NCBI GenBank assembly: GCA_031213475.1
Contig: JARUPZ010000009.1
Coordinates: 10,139,601-10,203,600, forward strand
Direction: 5' to 3'
DNA: 64,000 bases
DNA from: Nereocystis luetkeana
Lineage: Eukaryota > Sar > Phaeophyceae > Laminariales > Laminariaceae
Translations under genes and position numbers: made by a program
The notes under the pieces: model-generated
The model's database searches: none
What the model saw: only the letters and a program-made list of their open reading frames with translations
Told to the model about the DNA's origin: nothing
In this document: one piece after another, positions 31,986 through 43,600 of the stretch
How positions within the stretch are numbered: position 1 is the stretch's first letter
How the letters are laid out: every line of letters begins with the position of its first letter

Positions 31986-32479
31986 GCGTCTTCAAACATG
32001 TGGCGAGGCGCATGATGAAAAAAAAATCGGCCCGCTGGTGTGCACTCGAGAGGTCACAAGATTTATCGATGATCCGTCTCGAATGGCGAAAAAAAAAACG
32101 TTTCTCTTTAGATTAGGGAGAAGAGCGGCGTAGGACGCTGCCGGCATGCTCTCGCCCACTGGACGATGTAACCACGTGATATCTTCGAGGCCGCCATCTA
32201 CATTATTTGGCCTTGCCCGACGACACCAAGCGGGTTGGCCGGGGTGGGCTGAGTCCATGTCTGACAGATGGAAGGTCTAGCGTCGCACGAGCAGGTTTTT
32301 ATCAGCGTGTTGACAATTCGCAAAGAGAAAGAAAAAAAATGCGACGCCGCCTTCAGCCGATTGAACTCAAATATTTTTTCCCCCCCCCCTTTTTTTTCCC
32401 CGCAGCGGCGGTACGAGAATATCTTCGGCTGTTTCTTGAAACCGAAATTATAGAAATATAACTTTAAAACTTCGGGTTC

Positions 32480-33245
32480 TCATTGCCATAGGTCTCAGGG
32501 TGGACCACAGTAGGTGCAGAGGCTACGGGGGCTGTATTGTAGTAGTCTTTGGCTTAGCCTCGAAAAAACAAAACTCAAGCACACGCAACTTTTAAACCAT
32601 ACTCGTATACAGCCCACAAAATCCCGGCCACTTACGTAGCAATTTTGTTCAAGGAGGTTTCTCGGGATGAATGAAGAGTTGGGGCGGTCAGTGTGGACAG
32701 CGAGCAGATGCTATAGCGGCCGTTTAATCCTCGGATCGGCTTCGAAAACATCGCTTCAAGCAGAAGCAACACTAAAAACTCTAACCCTAGACCCCGACCA
32801 CCTACAGTATGTAGGATTTTTTCACGAGGAAATTTCTCGGGAGATGAATGAAGAATTGAGGCAATCAGCGTCGGCCAGGTACAGATGTTATGGTGGCTGT
32901 GTAGACCTTGGTTCAGCTCGGAAAAAAAGGGGTGGGGCACAAATTGACTTTTGAACCCTAAGCCTAGACCCCGGCCACCTACAGCGTGTACAAATTTTCA
33001 AGGAAATTTCTCGACAAGTATGAAGACTTGGGGCAGTCCGTGTGTGGACTATAGGTGCACATGCCATGGCGATTGTATAGTCCTTGGCGCATCTTCGTAA
33101 ACAATGTTTCAAGCGCACTTGATTCACTGATATAAATGCCTACCCCCAACGACCTGTACAGTGGTATGCAGGAAACATTTCTGGGAAAATTCTCGGGATG
33201 AAGATGTAACAAAGGGGCATAGCAGGTGTGGACTATCAAACATTC
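32480..33245 (-). repeat. ~175-bp tandem array, coding-like in places
   Basis: Four to five diverged units (about 32480, 32636, 32811, 32986, 33160). Plus-strand words repeated are GACCACCTACAG, GGAAATTTCTCGGGATGAATGA and TTGGCTCGGCTTCGAAAA-like text. Minus-strand translations of three units align loosely (LNQGLHSHHNICTWPTLIAS, IRGLNGRYSICSLSTLTAPT, MRQGLYNRHGMCTYSP). It resembles the intronic exon-edge arrays at 17.3 and 19.1 kb, but no intact exon is seen beside it. Confidence 0.65.
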
Positions 33246-33249
33246 CGCC

Positions 33250-34705
33250 GAAGCTGCGCCCCATCGTAAACACCCAACAATAGTATATACTACTCATGCT
33301 GTTTGAGCACAGCCGGTGGTGGTCGCTCCATCGAGCCGGTTTGCTGGCTGTAACGCCTGTGCTGTTCACACCGAACCGTTCCTTCTACCCGTCGGCATTC
33401 AGCACAGCCGGTGTCCATGCCGATTCTTCAATCCTAGCGATACTACTCGCAGAGCGGTACATCGCTGTGCAGTAAGCAACACGGAAGCAGTGGAATCCCT
33501 TGTCACGGGTCCGGTCAGCCAGCGCGGCAGTGTGAAAGGAGGGGGTAGCGCCGATTGCCGCGATAGTGCCGGCATTTTCGGCTGGCTCGGCCTACCGGTA
33601 TCACACGGGCAAAACAGAGGGACTCGTACAAGCCAGTACTACTGCTGCTGTACGACTGCTTGTACCGGATCAACCCGCGGGCAAAAACTTTTTACCGGTG
33701 AAGAGTCAAATCAAGAAAAAGAGCCGGCGAGGGCGCAAATAGTAACTTCTGGCAAGCGGCTGGTGAATACAAAATTTACCTAATAAAGGAGGGCGGGGTT
33801 GAAGCGATCAAGAAAGTCAGTGGTTTTATCCCTGTGTGTACCGGTAAATACTGACTTCACGATCGCTGCATAGATGGTCGGAAAAATAATATTTTTCTCA
33901 ATTGTCACAAGAGATAAAAAAAAAGCCAAGGGGGCGGACTCTTTTTTCCACGTATCTCGTACTGCCGTACCACGCTGTACCAGAAGTGTAAGAGGGGTCT
34001 TGATGGAATATAAATCTGCAGGCGGTGCACAGATAGATATCCGGTAGAGTGGTACAGATCGCGACAGCAGTTAAGAATCTCTTATTCTGGCCAAGGCTCG
34101 CGGCTTATTGTGACGTCAACGTTGAGCACAGGCTCTCAAACTCCTACTATTAATATGTACGATTTGTAGTCGCGTCCTCGCTCAACACAAATGCTTAGAG
34201 GCTGTAAATTCTTATGCAGACAAGAAAAAAATTCAGTCTGAAATTCTCAAACTACAAAAATTATCAACACATGCCGCGCACTGCTGTATAAATATTTATA
34301 TAATGCTCTGCATTTTTCCGCTCGTTCTGCCCCCAAAAATCGTAGGCCTGAAAGTTTCTGCATCAGAATACCTCACAACTGGCGACGTTGAAAAGCCGTG
34401 TATACATATAGCAGGGGGGGATTTATATCGCCATCTGCATACATACGCGATCGACGTATCTACACACAGCTTGCAAAGATGAGCTTCCGACGAAATCCTG
34501 GATGTCACAGCTGTTTTTTATTTTGATGCTATAAAAACAAATATATATATATATATTTTTTTGCGTTTACCAAAAAAAAAATCAAATACAAACAACAGCT
34601 ATATGTAAGATCGAAGATTTCGTCGAAATGTTGAAGTATTTTGTTCACAACAATAAAAAAACAACTGCTGTGAGATCGAGGGTCGTCGAAACTCTCACAG
34701 CCGTT
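33250..34705. other. Unassigned sequence with a SINE-3 fragment
   Basis: 33375-33480 matches the SINE-3 family in reverse orientation (TTCTACCCGTCGGCATTCAG). The rest is AT-rich with no exon. A small repeated word, CTGTGAGATCGAGGATTTCG, starts near 34605 and recurs around 34668, 34868 and 34950 (inverted). Confidence 0.4.
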
Positions 34706-34710
34706 GTTTT

Positions 34711-34801
34711 CCCCTTTAGAACCGCAGTCCCGTTTTGGGGACAACCCACTCAAATTCTAAGTAATCTGTCCCCAATACGGGACTGCGGTTCTAAAAGGGT
34801 T
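34711..34801. mobile_element. MITE-A copy
   Basis: A clean hairpin with 37-bp arms (CCCCTTTAGAACCGCAGTCC). The interior is CAAATTCTAAGTAATC. Confidence 0.9.
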
Positions 34802-35840
34802 GATCAAGACTAAAAATACGGTGGTTCACCTTGCACATCATACATTTATTTCCTTTTTTTAAATAACAGCTGTGAGATCGAGGATTTCGCCGAAACTCGT
34901 CTGATTTCACTGCTGCTCTTTTATTTTAATTCTATAGGGGAATCCTCGATCTGAGGACACTTCTTATGCAGTCGGAAACTACAGTAGGATTGAAAAGGCC
35001 GGTTTCCGATCGGAAATAAAAAAATCGCATTATTACGCAGTTGGGAACGAGCCTTTTCGATGCAAGATTTTTCCCGATTATGATTCCCAACTGGTACCAG
35101 TATGTAGCATGTACACTGCGATCGCGCTATTTTTTAGTAAATACCAGGTAGCAGATACCAGGTACCAGGTACACAGTACTGCAATCGCGTTTTTTTTTTT
35201 TGAAGTAGATACACGGACACTGGGTGTGCTGGATGTCGATATAAGATACTCAGCTCTGCGTGTAAAACAGAGCGGTTTAACGTGAAGAACGCACACACTA
35301 ATACGTTTGACATAATACCAGCTCATACGCTCACGAGGTACTAGGTCTATACGAGTATACATCATGAACATATAGACCACCGGGTAAATAGAATATCATC
35401 TCGTTCACCAGGTACCAGGTATGTTGCTTATTAATAGTTGTTCCGAGTCTGGCTTGGGTACGGAACGACTCTCATCATAATTATTTTCCCTCGCTACAAA
35501 AACTATACCTGGTACGTACTGAGAATGTTTTTCGACTCTCCCGACTTGTTCGAGGTTGCCTCTCTTCATACACTGCGGAGACCGGTCAACCCCAGGCAAA
35601 ACAACATCAGGAATACTTCGTATCTACCTGGTACCACAATATATATATATATATATATACTAAAGTCAATCGGACCATATATATACTCAAGTCGATCGGT
35701 ATCATATATACATATACATTCAATTCATAACCGATATTGGTACTATTAATAATAGAACATTGGGGTAAATACATTTCACCGAAAAATCAAGAAAAAAAAA
35801 AAAAAAAAGGAAGGGGAAAAAACTGTAAACTTTCTGTTCA
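34802..35840. other. AT-rich unassigned stretch rich in TACCAGGTA words
   Basis: TACCAGGT or its complement occurs seven times between 35141 and 35630. A (TA)n run lies at 35639-35660. A SINE-3 fragment in plus orientation lies at 35205-35310. No gene is supported. Confidence 0.5.
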
Positions 35841-35933
35841 CCCTTTCAGAAACTGCAGTCCCGTTTGGGGGACAAACTACATGTAAAGTTGAGCGGTTTG
35901 CCCCCAAAAACGGGAATCCGCCGCTAAAAGGTT
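35841..35933. mobile_element. MITE-A copy (diverged)
   Basis: Arms CCCTTTCAGAAACTGCAGTC and a complement with several mismatches. Confidence 0.75.
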
Positions 35934-36044
35934 ACGTCGTGGTCCCGTGATCACAGCGCTCCGGTTTGTTCCTCACTCTGTCCTTTTTGAGTACGTGATG
36001 GTGTCAAACAAACACTGCTGCGGGGCACCTCTTGTTGGTACACT

Positions 36045-36185
36045 CGTCGAAAAAAAAAAAAAAAACGATCTTCCCCATCCCATTTTGTTATCCTCGCCCT
36101 ACATACTCTCCGGCTCCCCCCCACCAGTAACTCGAAATCCGGGGTCACATATTGCCCCCCGCCCCCCACCCTCCCCCCTCCCCTG
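36045..36185 (-). mobile_element. SINE-1 fragment (3' part only)
   Basis: Plus-strand words CCCCATCCCATT, TCGCCC and AACTCGAAATCCGGGGTCAC match the tail-proximal third of the SINE-1 copies at 42.1 and 63.1 kb. The tRNA-like head is absent. The homopolymer next to it (36050-36065) is A rather than T, so the tail itself is not preserved. Confidence 0.55.
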
Positions 36186-36262
36186 GCGAGCGTGCGTGTC
36201 AGTCTCGCCTTTTCTTCTTTTGGTTTGGTTCAGAGTCTTCCTGAGGGACGCTCAGATCGCTC

Positions 36263-36271
36263 GCAGCAGCA

Positions 36272-36317
<46 letters not shown>
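36263..36317 (+). repeat. (CAG)n microsatellite
   Basis: About eighteen CAG units with one interruption (GAAG). The frames across it (poly-Gln, poly-Ser, poly-Leu) are not supported as genes. Confidence 0.9.
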
Positions 36318-36318
<1 letters not shown>

Positions 36319-36596
36319 GCAGGCAGGACACCTGTCATGTTGACGCATGCACACAAAGTATACACGACTACCGCTGCAGCACTGAGCAGGCCGTTCTTGT
36401 GCACAACAGCAGCACCAGAGCCAGAGGTACAGCAGTAGAACCGCAAAACCCGAAAGGCGACACCTTCGTCTCTGGAGCCTTCCGCAACTCGCGATAACAA
36501 CAAAGGGGAGGGGGGGGGAAGTCAGCCAACGCCGAGCGACTCGTCTATAGAAATACATGCGCAGAGGTCGCTCCAAAGCCCCCATTTTCCTACAAC

Positions 36597-36758
36597 CGTG
36601 TGGGGGACAAAACCAGTCAAGTCCTGAGTAGTTTGACCTCAGAACAGGACAGCCGTCCTAACAGGTTAACCCTTTTAGGACCACAGTCCCGTTCAGGGGA
36701 CGAACCACTTGGTATTAGACTGGGGTGGCCCCAAGACGGGACTGCAGTCGTAAAAGGG
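36597..36758. mobile_element. Two adjacent MITE-A copies, the second with TTAA on both sides
   Basis: 36597-36665 is a decayed copy. 36670-36758 is a good copy (CCCTTTTAGGACCACAGTCC) flanked by TTAA at 36666-36669 and 36759-36762. Confidence 0.85.
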
Positions 36759-36814
36759 TTAAAAGCGTGTGTTGGAGAAAAACGCCTCCGAAATTCGTCC
36801 CGGGAGGGGGGGGG

Positions 36815-36910
36815 GGGGGTGTACTCGATAGGATACATATACTCGATCTCATGCATGGTCGCAGTCGTATGACCATAGACCCTCGCATCCCTACAATGCC
36901 GGGGGGGGGG
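36815..36910 (-). repeat. Poly(C)-bounded repeat fragment
   Basis: The terminal ~85 bp in minus orientation (GTACTCGATAGGATACATA through CCCTACAATGCCGG) between two G-runs. Confidence 0.7.
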
Positions 36911-37985
36911 GTTACAGCAACAACAACAACAACGACAAAGTCGTGCAGTGACAGCCTCTCTAGCTAGCTAGCCCCCTCCAGGCCGACACACGCGCTTGGC
37001 GACGGCAACAACCGTAACAGAACCTTGCGACGAGTCCTGTTTAACTTGTTGCACGAAGTTTCGACATGTTTTTGCTCGACACCCGTTGCGGCATCTCACA
37101 GCGTATTCCAGTGAGCTACACACTTCGAAGTGCACTGCCAGAGAAAACAAAAATCCGACCTATGCAAGCGGTGTGGCTGGCTGCCCCTTCAGTTAATTGT
37201 CGCCGAGGCAAGTCCGTGCGAGGCGGCCGTAACGAGGTGTGTATACGAACATATATAGATCAAGTGGGACCGACCCCGACATAATACCCACCCAAACAAT
37301 TGCCAGCGTTACGTAGCGCTACCAAACCGTCAATATTTATGAGCAGCGTGATCGCCCAGCAGTTGCGGGTAGGGCAATGTTACGTCCGTGTGTGCCCGCT
37401 CGGACACGATGCTACTCCTGCTGCTGCTGCTGCTGCTGTACCATCCACCGGCCACACGCGCCGGCCGTCCCTGCAATGGTCACACTCCGTACGGTAAATT
37501 TGCGAGAATCCATGTATCCGCTCTGAAATCCCAACAGAGAAGGCTACGATATTACACCATGCCCGTACGGCTGGTTGCATTGGGCCACCCGAACACGATG
37601 CTACTGCTACTGCTGCTGATGCTGATGCTGTGTGTATGTTTTTTCACAAATCAACCTTTTTATGGCAAACATTGCTGTCCGGTTCAGGAGCGGCGGGCGG
37701 GGGGGGGGGGGGGGGGAAGCACTCAAATATCAAGTATTTTGTCTCCAAAACGGGACTGCAGTTTCCGCCCTGTACGGATTACAAATGTTTCTCCCCATAC
37801 CGTCTGTGTACCCGTACCATTTTCCTGGTGCCAGAACCACGCGGCGGCCGTCGGCACCATCGTCGCCTTGTACCGTTTATCCTCGGTCTGCAGTCGTGCC
37901 GACGGGGCCGTAACCCCCACCACCGTGATCTCTACGGTAGCAGCACTCCGTGGTCACCTATGCGCTGTATGAGGGTGTGTCTTGA
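36911..37985. other. Unassigned, with CTG triplet clusters
   Basis: CTG-rich tracts lie near 37412-37440 and 37600-37630, a G-run at 37698-37714 and a partial MITE-A arm at 37740-37760. Overlapping frames on both strands have no recognisable domain. Confidence 0.4.
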
Positions 37986-38079
37986 CCCTTTTAGGACCGG
38001 AGTCCCGTTTTGGGGACAAACCACTTGATTTTTTTTTTGAGTGGTTTGTCCCCGAAATGGGATTGCAGTTCTAGAAGGG
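37986..38079. mobile_element. MITE-A copy
   Basis: Arms CCCTTTTAGGACCGGAGTCC and complement, with an unusual loop containing nine T. Confidence 0.85.
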
Positions 38080-38768
38080 CTAACCCCCCCCCCCCCCCCC
38101 AGAGAGCATTGGAACGAATCGAATGGAATATTATTTGCCGCGTGAATTGGTGTTGATTGGTTGTGGGAAACGAATAGATTCAGTGCAGCCCGAGAAAAAC
38201 AGTATATCTATCTCTTAATAGGAAGAGGTAAGAAGAAGTGTTGCACCCTTTTTTCTTGTTTGGGAGGACCGAACGGCCCGACCGAACGGGAACAAACAGA
38301 AGACTATTTGATGTAGATGGACACCACCGAAGACGGATGTGGACACCATTTTGTCGTGGCACGCGCAAAAGATACCGTTCGTGCCGATTCGGCTGGCGAG
38401 GCCCAGGGTTCTGCATGGACCCAAACACGTTTTTTTTTTGGGTAGGAACGGAACGAATGACCACGAGCAGCCTCGTTCCGTTCCGCTCGTTCCCATGCTC
38501 TTTGGTGGGAGTTAAGACACACCCCTGACGAAACATTACAGGTAGCGGCACCTCTATACTCGTATCGTCAAAGTGTGCGCCAGCCAACCAAATACCGGCC
38601 TACTACTAACAGCACACCGCCACACTGGCTAGTACCACCTGCTGTGCCAGCCATTTCAACAGGCATTATAGCGGGCAACGGGGCCTACAGAGGGACCGCT
38701 CTTGTAGTACACTGTACCTGGTACAAAATACCAGATAGTGCTTCGGGAGGGTCATGGATAGCCCTTAA
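38080..38768. other. Unassigned
   Basis: A C-run lies at 38086-38100. The rest has no repeat match in the window and no convincing exon. Confidence 0.4.
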
Positions 38769-39870
38769 CCCTGTTAGAACCGCGGTCCCGTTTCGGGGAC
38801 AACCCCACTCAAACTTCAAGTAGTCTGTCCCCAAAGCGGGACTACGGTACTAAAGGGATTATAACCCTTCTAGGACCGCAGTCCCGTCTTCGGGAAAAAT
38901 CACGTTGGAATTAGAATGGTTTGTCCCCAAATCGGGACTGCGGTACCAAACGGGTTATAACCCTGTTAGAACCGCAGTCTCGTTTCCGGGACAAACTACT
39001 TGAAATTTGACTGGTTTGTCCCCACATACGGGACTGCAGTTCTAAACGGGACAGTAAGCAAATATCTCAGGAGACACGGTCAGGCCACATCAAATGCGCG
39101 TTGTCAACGGTGCATGCATATAGGGCCGACTGCTCCACACCAAAACTTACGAGTTCGGTCTCGGCGAGCGCATGTCGAGGCAAAGTTGCTGCCCGTCGAG
39201 AGTGGTGGAGGCGCTGTCTCCTGACTCCATAAAGTGACCACTTATAATTTCCCGTTTTTACCTCCGATAATAAGGGTCAGCGCGTTCTCGAACCGTTTAG
39301 GACCGCACTCCCGTTTCGGGGACAAAACTCTTGGAATTAGAGTGGTTTGCCCCTACATCGGGACTGCAGTAGTACCAAAGGGGTTTAACCCTTTCAGGGC
39401 AAAAATCGCAGTTCCGTCTTGGGGAAGAACCGCTCTAATTCCAAGGGTTTTGTCCCCCGTTTAGGACCGCAGTCCCGTTTCGGGGGCAAAACACTTGGAA
39501 TTAGAGTGGTTCTTCCCCACATCGGGGCTGCAGTGCTCAAGGGGTACTAACCCTTTTAGGGCAAAAATTGCAAGTCCCATTTTGGGGACAAACTGCTCTA
39601 CATTAATTCCAAGTGTTTTGTCCCCGAAACGGGACTGCGGCCCTAAACGTGGGACAAAACACTTGGGATTAGAGTGATTCTTCCCCAAAATGGGACCGCA
39701 ATTTTTGCCCTGAAAGGGTTAGCTCCTTAGCACTGCAGTCCCGATGTGGGGAAGAACCAATCTAATTTCAAATGTTTTGCCCCCGAACGGGACTGCGGTC
39801 CTAAACGGGGGGCAAATCGCTCAAATTATAAGTATTAATAGTTCTTCCCCACAACGGTTCCAGCCCAGCA
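38769..39870. mobile_element. Tandem cluster of about ten MITE-A copies
   Basis: Complete or nearly complete copies at 38769-38857, 38865-38954, 38963-39050 and 39293-39384, then overlapping or nested copies to 39870 in which arms follow each other with little spacer (around 39453, 39548, 39636 and 39735). Several share TTATAACCC junctions, suggesting repeated insertion into, or recombination between, the TTAA-like ends. Confidence 0.8.
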
Positions 39871-40312
39871 GCCCGATCCCAGGCTCTGACTACCTGTACC
39901 TCAGCAACCATGTGTGTGTTCCTCACATATTACCACATGTGTTACACTGCTGCTGTAAGCTGTAACCCATCTGGGCCGTTTTTCAAGCTACGCGTAGCAT
40001 GTATATAGAGGACCTGAAAAAATGACGCTGAAAGGACCCTCTGCTGCTTTCTACTACTGCAACCTCTTTTCTTTTCCGCTTTCTTAGGTACGTAAAACAC
40101 CAGGTACGTCTTTGTGAGAAGTTCCTCGCCCCAGAGATATTGCTTGCTTAACTCTGTACAAGTATACATATTTACAGCAGTAGTACCTAATGTAGCACAA
40201 ACCCGTAGGGTTATCATGCGATACGAGTAAAGACTACTCGATACAGCAGCAGCAGCAGCAGGCCCACGCAAGTATCGCAGAATGCATGACGCAAGACAAC
40301 ACACCCCCTATG

Positions 40313-40412
40313 GGATTTCTCCAAAACACGAATTTCTCCGAACCACAAAATTCTCCGAACAACGAATTTCTCCGAGCAACCAATTTCTCCGAACAACGAG
40401 TTTCTCCGTAAC
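40313..40412 (+). repeat. 19-bp minisatellite
   Basis: Five units of AATTTCTCCGAACAACG with small changes. Confidence 0.85.
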
Positions 40413-40789
40413 ACGGGAGGGGGTACGCGGGTTCACGAGAAAAAAGAAGAGAAAAAAAAAGAGAAGACGGGGCGACACTCGCCATCACGTCGGAAACCGT
40501 CAATAGAGAACGTGCTGAACAGCAGTAGCAGCGGTTAAGATCTTGTCAAAAAAAAAAAAAAAAACATGTTTTTTTCCGGTTTTGTTTTACTTGATTTTAG
40601 AACACCCCCCCCTCCCCGGTTATGCATGATATCAAGTACAATCCGCGCCCCCCCCCATGTCTGGAATACCTGGTACTAAAATAAAAAAGCGGGCTGTCGG
40701 CTTTTTTTTGTTCTTCAAAAAACGTGTCAATGAAAAATGCGGCTTCGACGGGTCCCTCGACGTTGTTGACGTTCTTCCCGTTGTCGAGT

Positions 40790-40879
40790 ACCGTTTAGAA
40801 CCGCAGTCCCGTTCTGGGGACAAATTACTTAGAAATTGACTGGTTCGTCCCCAAAACGGGACTGCGGTTCTAAATAGGG
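40790..40879. mobile_element. MITE-A copy
   Basis: Arms CCGTTTAGAACCGCAGTCCC to the complement. TTAA follows on the right; the left flank is changed. Confidence 0.85.
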
Positions 40880-41399
40880 TTAACTCGTTCCAGGAGGCGT
40901 GTGATCGCTAGCGTGTTGTACTAGCATGGTGCCACCTGGACAACTTTGCGTGTCTGTATGCTCCAGTGCCTGCCTTTCGTATTTTCTTTCCCCCCCGCCC
41001 GTGATTATCGCTTTTTTGCCCCTTCTTTTTTCATCTTTCTTTCATTCCCGTTTGTACCTCTTTGTGTCTCTGTTAGTATGGTCCGTTTTGCCTTTTTTGC
41101 CTTTTGCTATCTGCTTCTGTTTTTTTTGTTTTTTTTTCGCTTCGCTTCGTCTTCTTTTATAGGTTTTTGTCTGCTATAAATAGTCTCCTTTTTGCTTCCC
41201 TGGTGTCCGCAGTGGTGGAGTGCGTATGGTTGTTTTTTGTTTTTGCCTCTGTTATACTGCCGAGGTATTTCTTCCACTCCAGAGTTATTGGAGCCTGTCC
41301 TGCGACCACGGAGTGCATTGTTTTGTGAGTTAATGTGAGAAAACAACAACAATATAAATGTGTATGTGATATATAATTCGAAGTATATATAAATATATA
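40880..41399. other. T-rich unassigned stretch
   Basis: Strongly T- and TTC-rich on the plus strand from 40975 to 41230. The short hydrophobic frames across it are a result of the T bias, not evidence of a membrane protein. Confidence 0.4.
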
Positions 41400-41488
41400 C
41401 CCTTTTAGAACCGCAGTCTCGTTTTGGGGACAAACCACTCAAACCTTAAGTAGTTTGTCCCCAAAACGGGACTGCGGTTCTAAAGGGG
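41400..41488. mobile_element. MITE-A copy
   Basis: A near-perfect hairpin. TTAA on the right (41489-41492); the left flank has decayed to TATA. Confidence 0.9.
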
Positions 41489-41810
41489 TTAATGCATTCC
41501 GTACGGAAAACCGGGTAAGTGGTCTTATCCACTCCCGCCGCCGGAAAACAAGAGGTTGAGGGCTTGCCACTTGCTTCGCAGAGGGCGCACTGATCGCGCC
41601 CGGAACTCGACCAACGCGCCCGGCCGGGCTTTCGGGGTCGACCTCAAGCGTTTCGCCAAAAAGCGCTCGTACGACGAGATATGTTCGAAAAGGTACGAAA
41701 AATTCAGAAACATAATAATAAATATATATACAATGTACAGCAGCAGCAGCAGCAGTGCAACAGCAGTGCTACCCTCGTACAGCACGCGCACACAAACACT
41801 CGGATGCTGC

Positions 41811-41840
41811 TACTATTACTACTATTACTACTGCTACTAT

Positions 41841-41885
<45 letters not shown>

Positions 41886-41886
41886 C
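41811..41886 (+). repeat. (TAC)n microsatellite
   Basis: About 25 triplets of TAC/TAT. Open in several frames as Tyr, Leu or Ser runs; not a gene. Confidence 0.9.
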
Positions 41887-42010
41887 ATCGGCGGGGAGGC
41901 GTGTCGGCCCGGCGCCTAGACAGGAACTACGATGTTGCAGCATGTCGGGCGTGTTCCGCGAGCGGAGGACATCGTCTCGGCTCTCTCTCGTCCGTGTCCT
42001 CTTCGGACAG

Positions 42011-42478
42011 GGACCATAGTTAATAGGACCAAATATTACTAGTAAAAATGGTTAAATATATACTGGTAGGTTTTTATGTATACCATATTTTTTATATATA
42101 TATTTTTTTTTTTTCCTCATCCCATTCATTATCTTCGCACATCTTCTCCTCTCTCTCCTTCCAACTCGTAACTCAGATCCGGGGTCACATAGCAGGCTCT
42201 TCTCCTCCCTTCCCGCTACGGTACGTGCCTTCATTTTTATCGCGAGAAGATTTCAGCCTTTTCTTCCCTCGTCGACTCGCATCGAATTGTGCCTACCCAC
42301 GCTGCAAGGCGCTCTCAACAATTGAATCCCTTTTCTTTATTTTTGCAAATAAAGTCAATGTCCGACCCTCCTGGGGCTCGAACCCAGGACTCAAACAAGA
42401 AGAATTCGAGGTTAACCGCTTGAACCACCGGGGCGACCGGCTTTGGGCGTAGGTCCTATTAACTATGGTCCCCCGTAA
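42011..42478. mobile_element. MITE-B copy 5, split by SINE-1
   Basis: The left part 42011-42087 (GGACCATAGTTAATAGGACC onward) and right part 42450-42478 (TAGGTCCTATTAACTATGGT) flank a SINE-1. The outermost left bases are lost. Confidence 0.85.
42088..42449 (-). mobile_element. SINE-1, full-length copy inside MITE-B
   Basis: It reads on the minus strand. The tRNA-like head has box A (TGGTTCAAGCGGTTAACC) and box B (GGTTCGAGCCC) with a good T-arm, then an unrelated body, then an A-tail (T-run on plus, 42088-42114). It is about 98 percent identical by eye to 63118-63475, so both are young. SINEs are transcribed by RNA polymerase III and move using LINE enzymes. No clear target duplication at this copy. 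Confidence 0.85.
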
Positions 42479-42581
42479 TACGTACAGAGAGACGTGATCA
42501 ATATACCGTATATGCTCGGTATGCAGTACAGCGGTCCGGTTTTGAGGACACGCCACTCAGATTCTAAAAAAATAGTTACTG

Positions 42582-42755
42582 TTACGGGGGACCATACTAA
42601 ATAGGGCCTACGGTACACACAAAAACCTATATATACCGCTATTTTGACACAATATTTGGTAATATTAACTATGGTATACATAAAAACCTACCAGGTATAT
42701 ATTTAACCATTTTTACTAAGAATATTCGGTCCTATTAACTATGGTCCCCCATAAT
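42582..42755. mobile_element. MITE-B copy 6 (composite)
   Basis: The left end is TTACGGGGGACCATACTAAA and the right end is normal, but the interior contains a second internal ATATTAACTATGGTATACAT joint. It looks like two copies fused end to start. A decayed MITE-A arm adjoins it at 42530-42570. Confidence 0.75.
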
Positions 42756-42839
42756 AGCAGTTTTCGTCCCCGAAAGTGCATCTTGAAAGGACTCCCGTTG
42801 GGAGGAAAAAACACTTGGAGCTAGAGCATGGCTGCGGTT

Positions 42840-43110
42840 TCTGCTCCTCTCGTGCGTGTTTTCGCACGAAATCGTTCTTTCTACCCTTTCATAATCAGGA
42901 ACACCCAAGTGCGCGTGCCGATTCTCCATCCCCTCGTGGAGAGACACAACCTCTGTGATCACGATAGATGCTGCTGCTGCTGCTGCTGTACGTTGATACG
43001 CAGTACGTACGTGAGCAGAGTAGACAGAGCAATATATACCGTGCCATCGTACTGGATGCGACAGGCACGAACGACAACGTCTGCGTGGTCTGCACATGTA
43101 ACACATATTC
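42840..43110 (-). mobile_element. SINE-3 copy (diverged), reverse orientation
   Basis: Words GTTCTTTCTACCC, GTGCCGATTCTCCATCCC, CTCTGTGATCACGA and GGATGCGACAGGCACGA appear in family order. A CTG-rich triplet run (42969-42987) is inserted. Confidence 0.65.
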
Positions 43111-43309
43111 GTAGCTGTCGACACCCACGAATGTCAGCAACCCAGATAGATTGGTCGAAAGAAAGAAAACTACGGAGAACGCGAACACAAGGCACAGAGA
43201 GGGTTAGACCTCGAAACTCCTCGATACTCGTATATCCATGGCGCAAACGACGGCAGGGGGGCTAAAAACAAACAAAAAAGTACCCTCATCTAGGCTACTT
43301 TTTCATCGG

Positions 43310-43600
43310 AGAAAGCGTGAGAGCGTCGTGCGAGTTAGTTAGCCTCTTTAGAACCGCAGTCCCGTTTTCGGGACAAACTACTTGAAATTCGACTGGTTTG
43401 TCCCCGAAACGGGACTGCGGTTCTAAAAGGGTTTAAGAGCAGAATTCGATCAAAGTTGACGAGCAGTTGGAATGCTGAGCCCTCTGCACGATACAAACGA
43501 AGGCGAGCCTGTCGGAGGAAAAGGGTAGGACTCCTGTGACACACGACTAGTCCAGAGCGGGCCATTGAGTACATAGGGTTTCGGCGCAACACAAGCCCGG
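43310..43600 (+). mobile_element. SINE-2 copy 3 (headless), split by MITE-A
   Basis: Body text GAGAAAGCGTGAGAGCG, GACGAGCAGTTGGAATGCTG and CCTGTGACACACGACTAGTC matches SINE-2 at 53.8 and 55.1 kb. The tRNA-like head is missing. A MITE-A sits at 43343-43431 in the body. Confidence 0.75.
43343..43431. mobile_element. MITE-A inside SINE-2
   Basis: Near-perfect hairpin; flanks TTAG and TTTAA are a slightly decayed TTAA duplication. Confidence 0.85.

Noticed and set aside
40926-41328. Hydrophobic plus-strand frames that look like membrane proteins
   Set aside because: The DNA is T-rich, which gives Phe/Leu in any frame. There are no splice edges or known motifs.
42360-42440. A tRNA gene on the minus strand (also at 63395-63475)
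   Set aside because: Box A and box B are good, but the acceptor ends do not pair well, and the same non-tRNA body and A-tail follow in both copies, so it is a SINE head.
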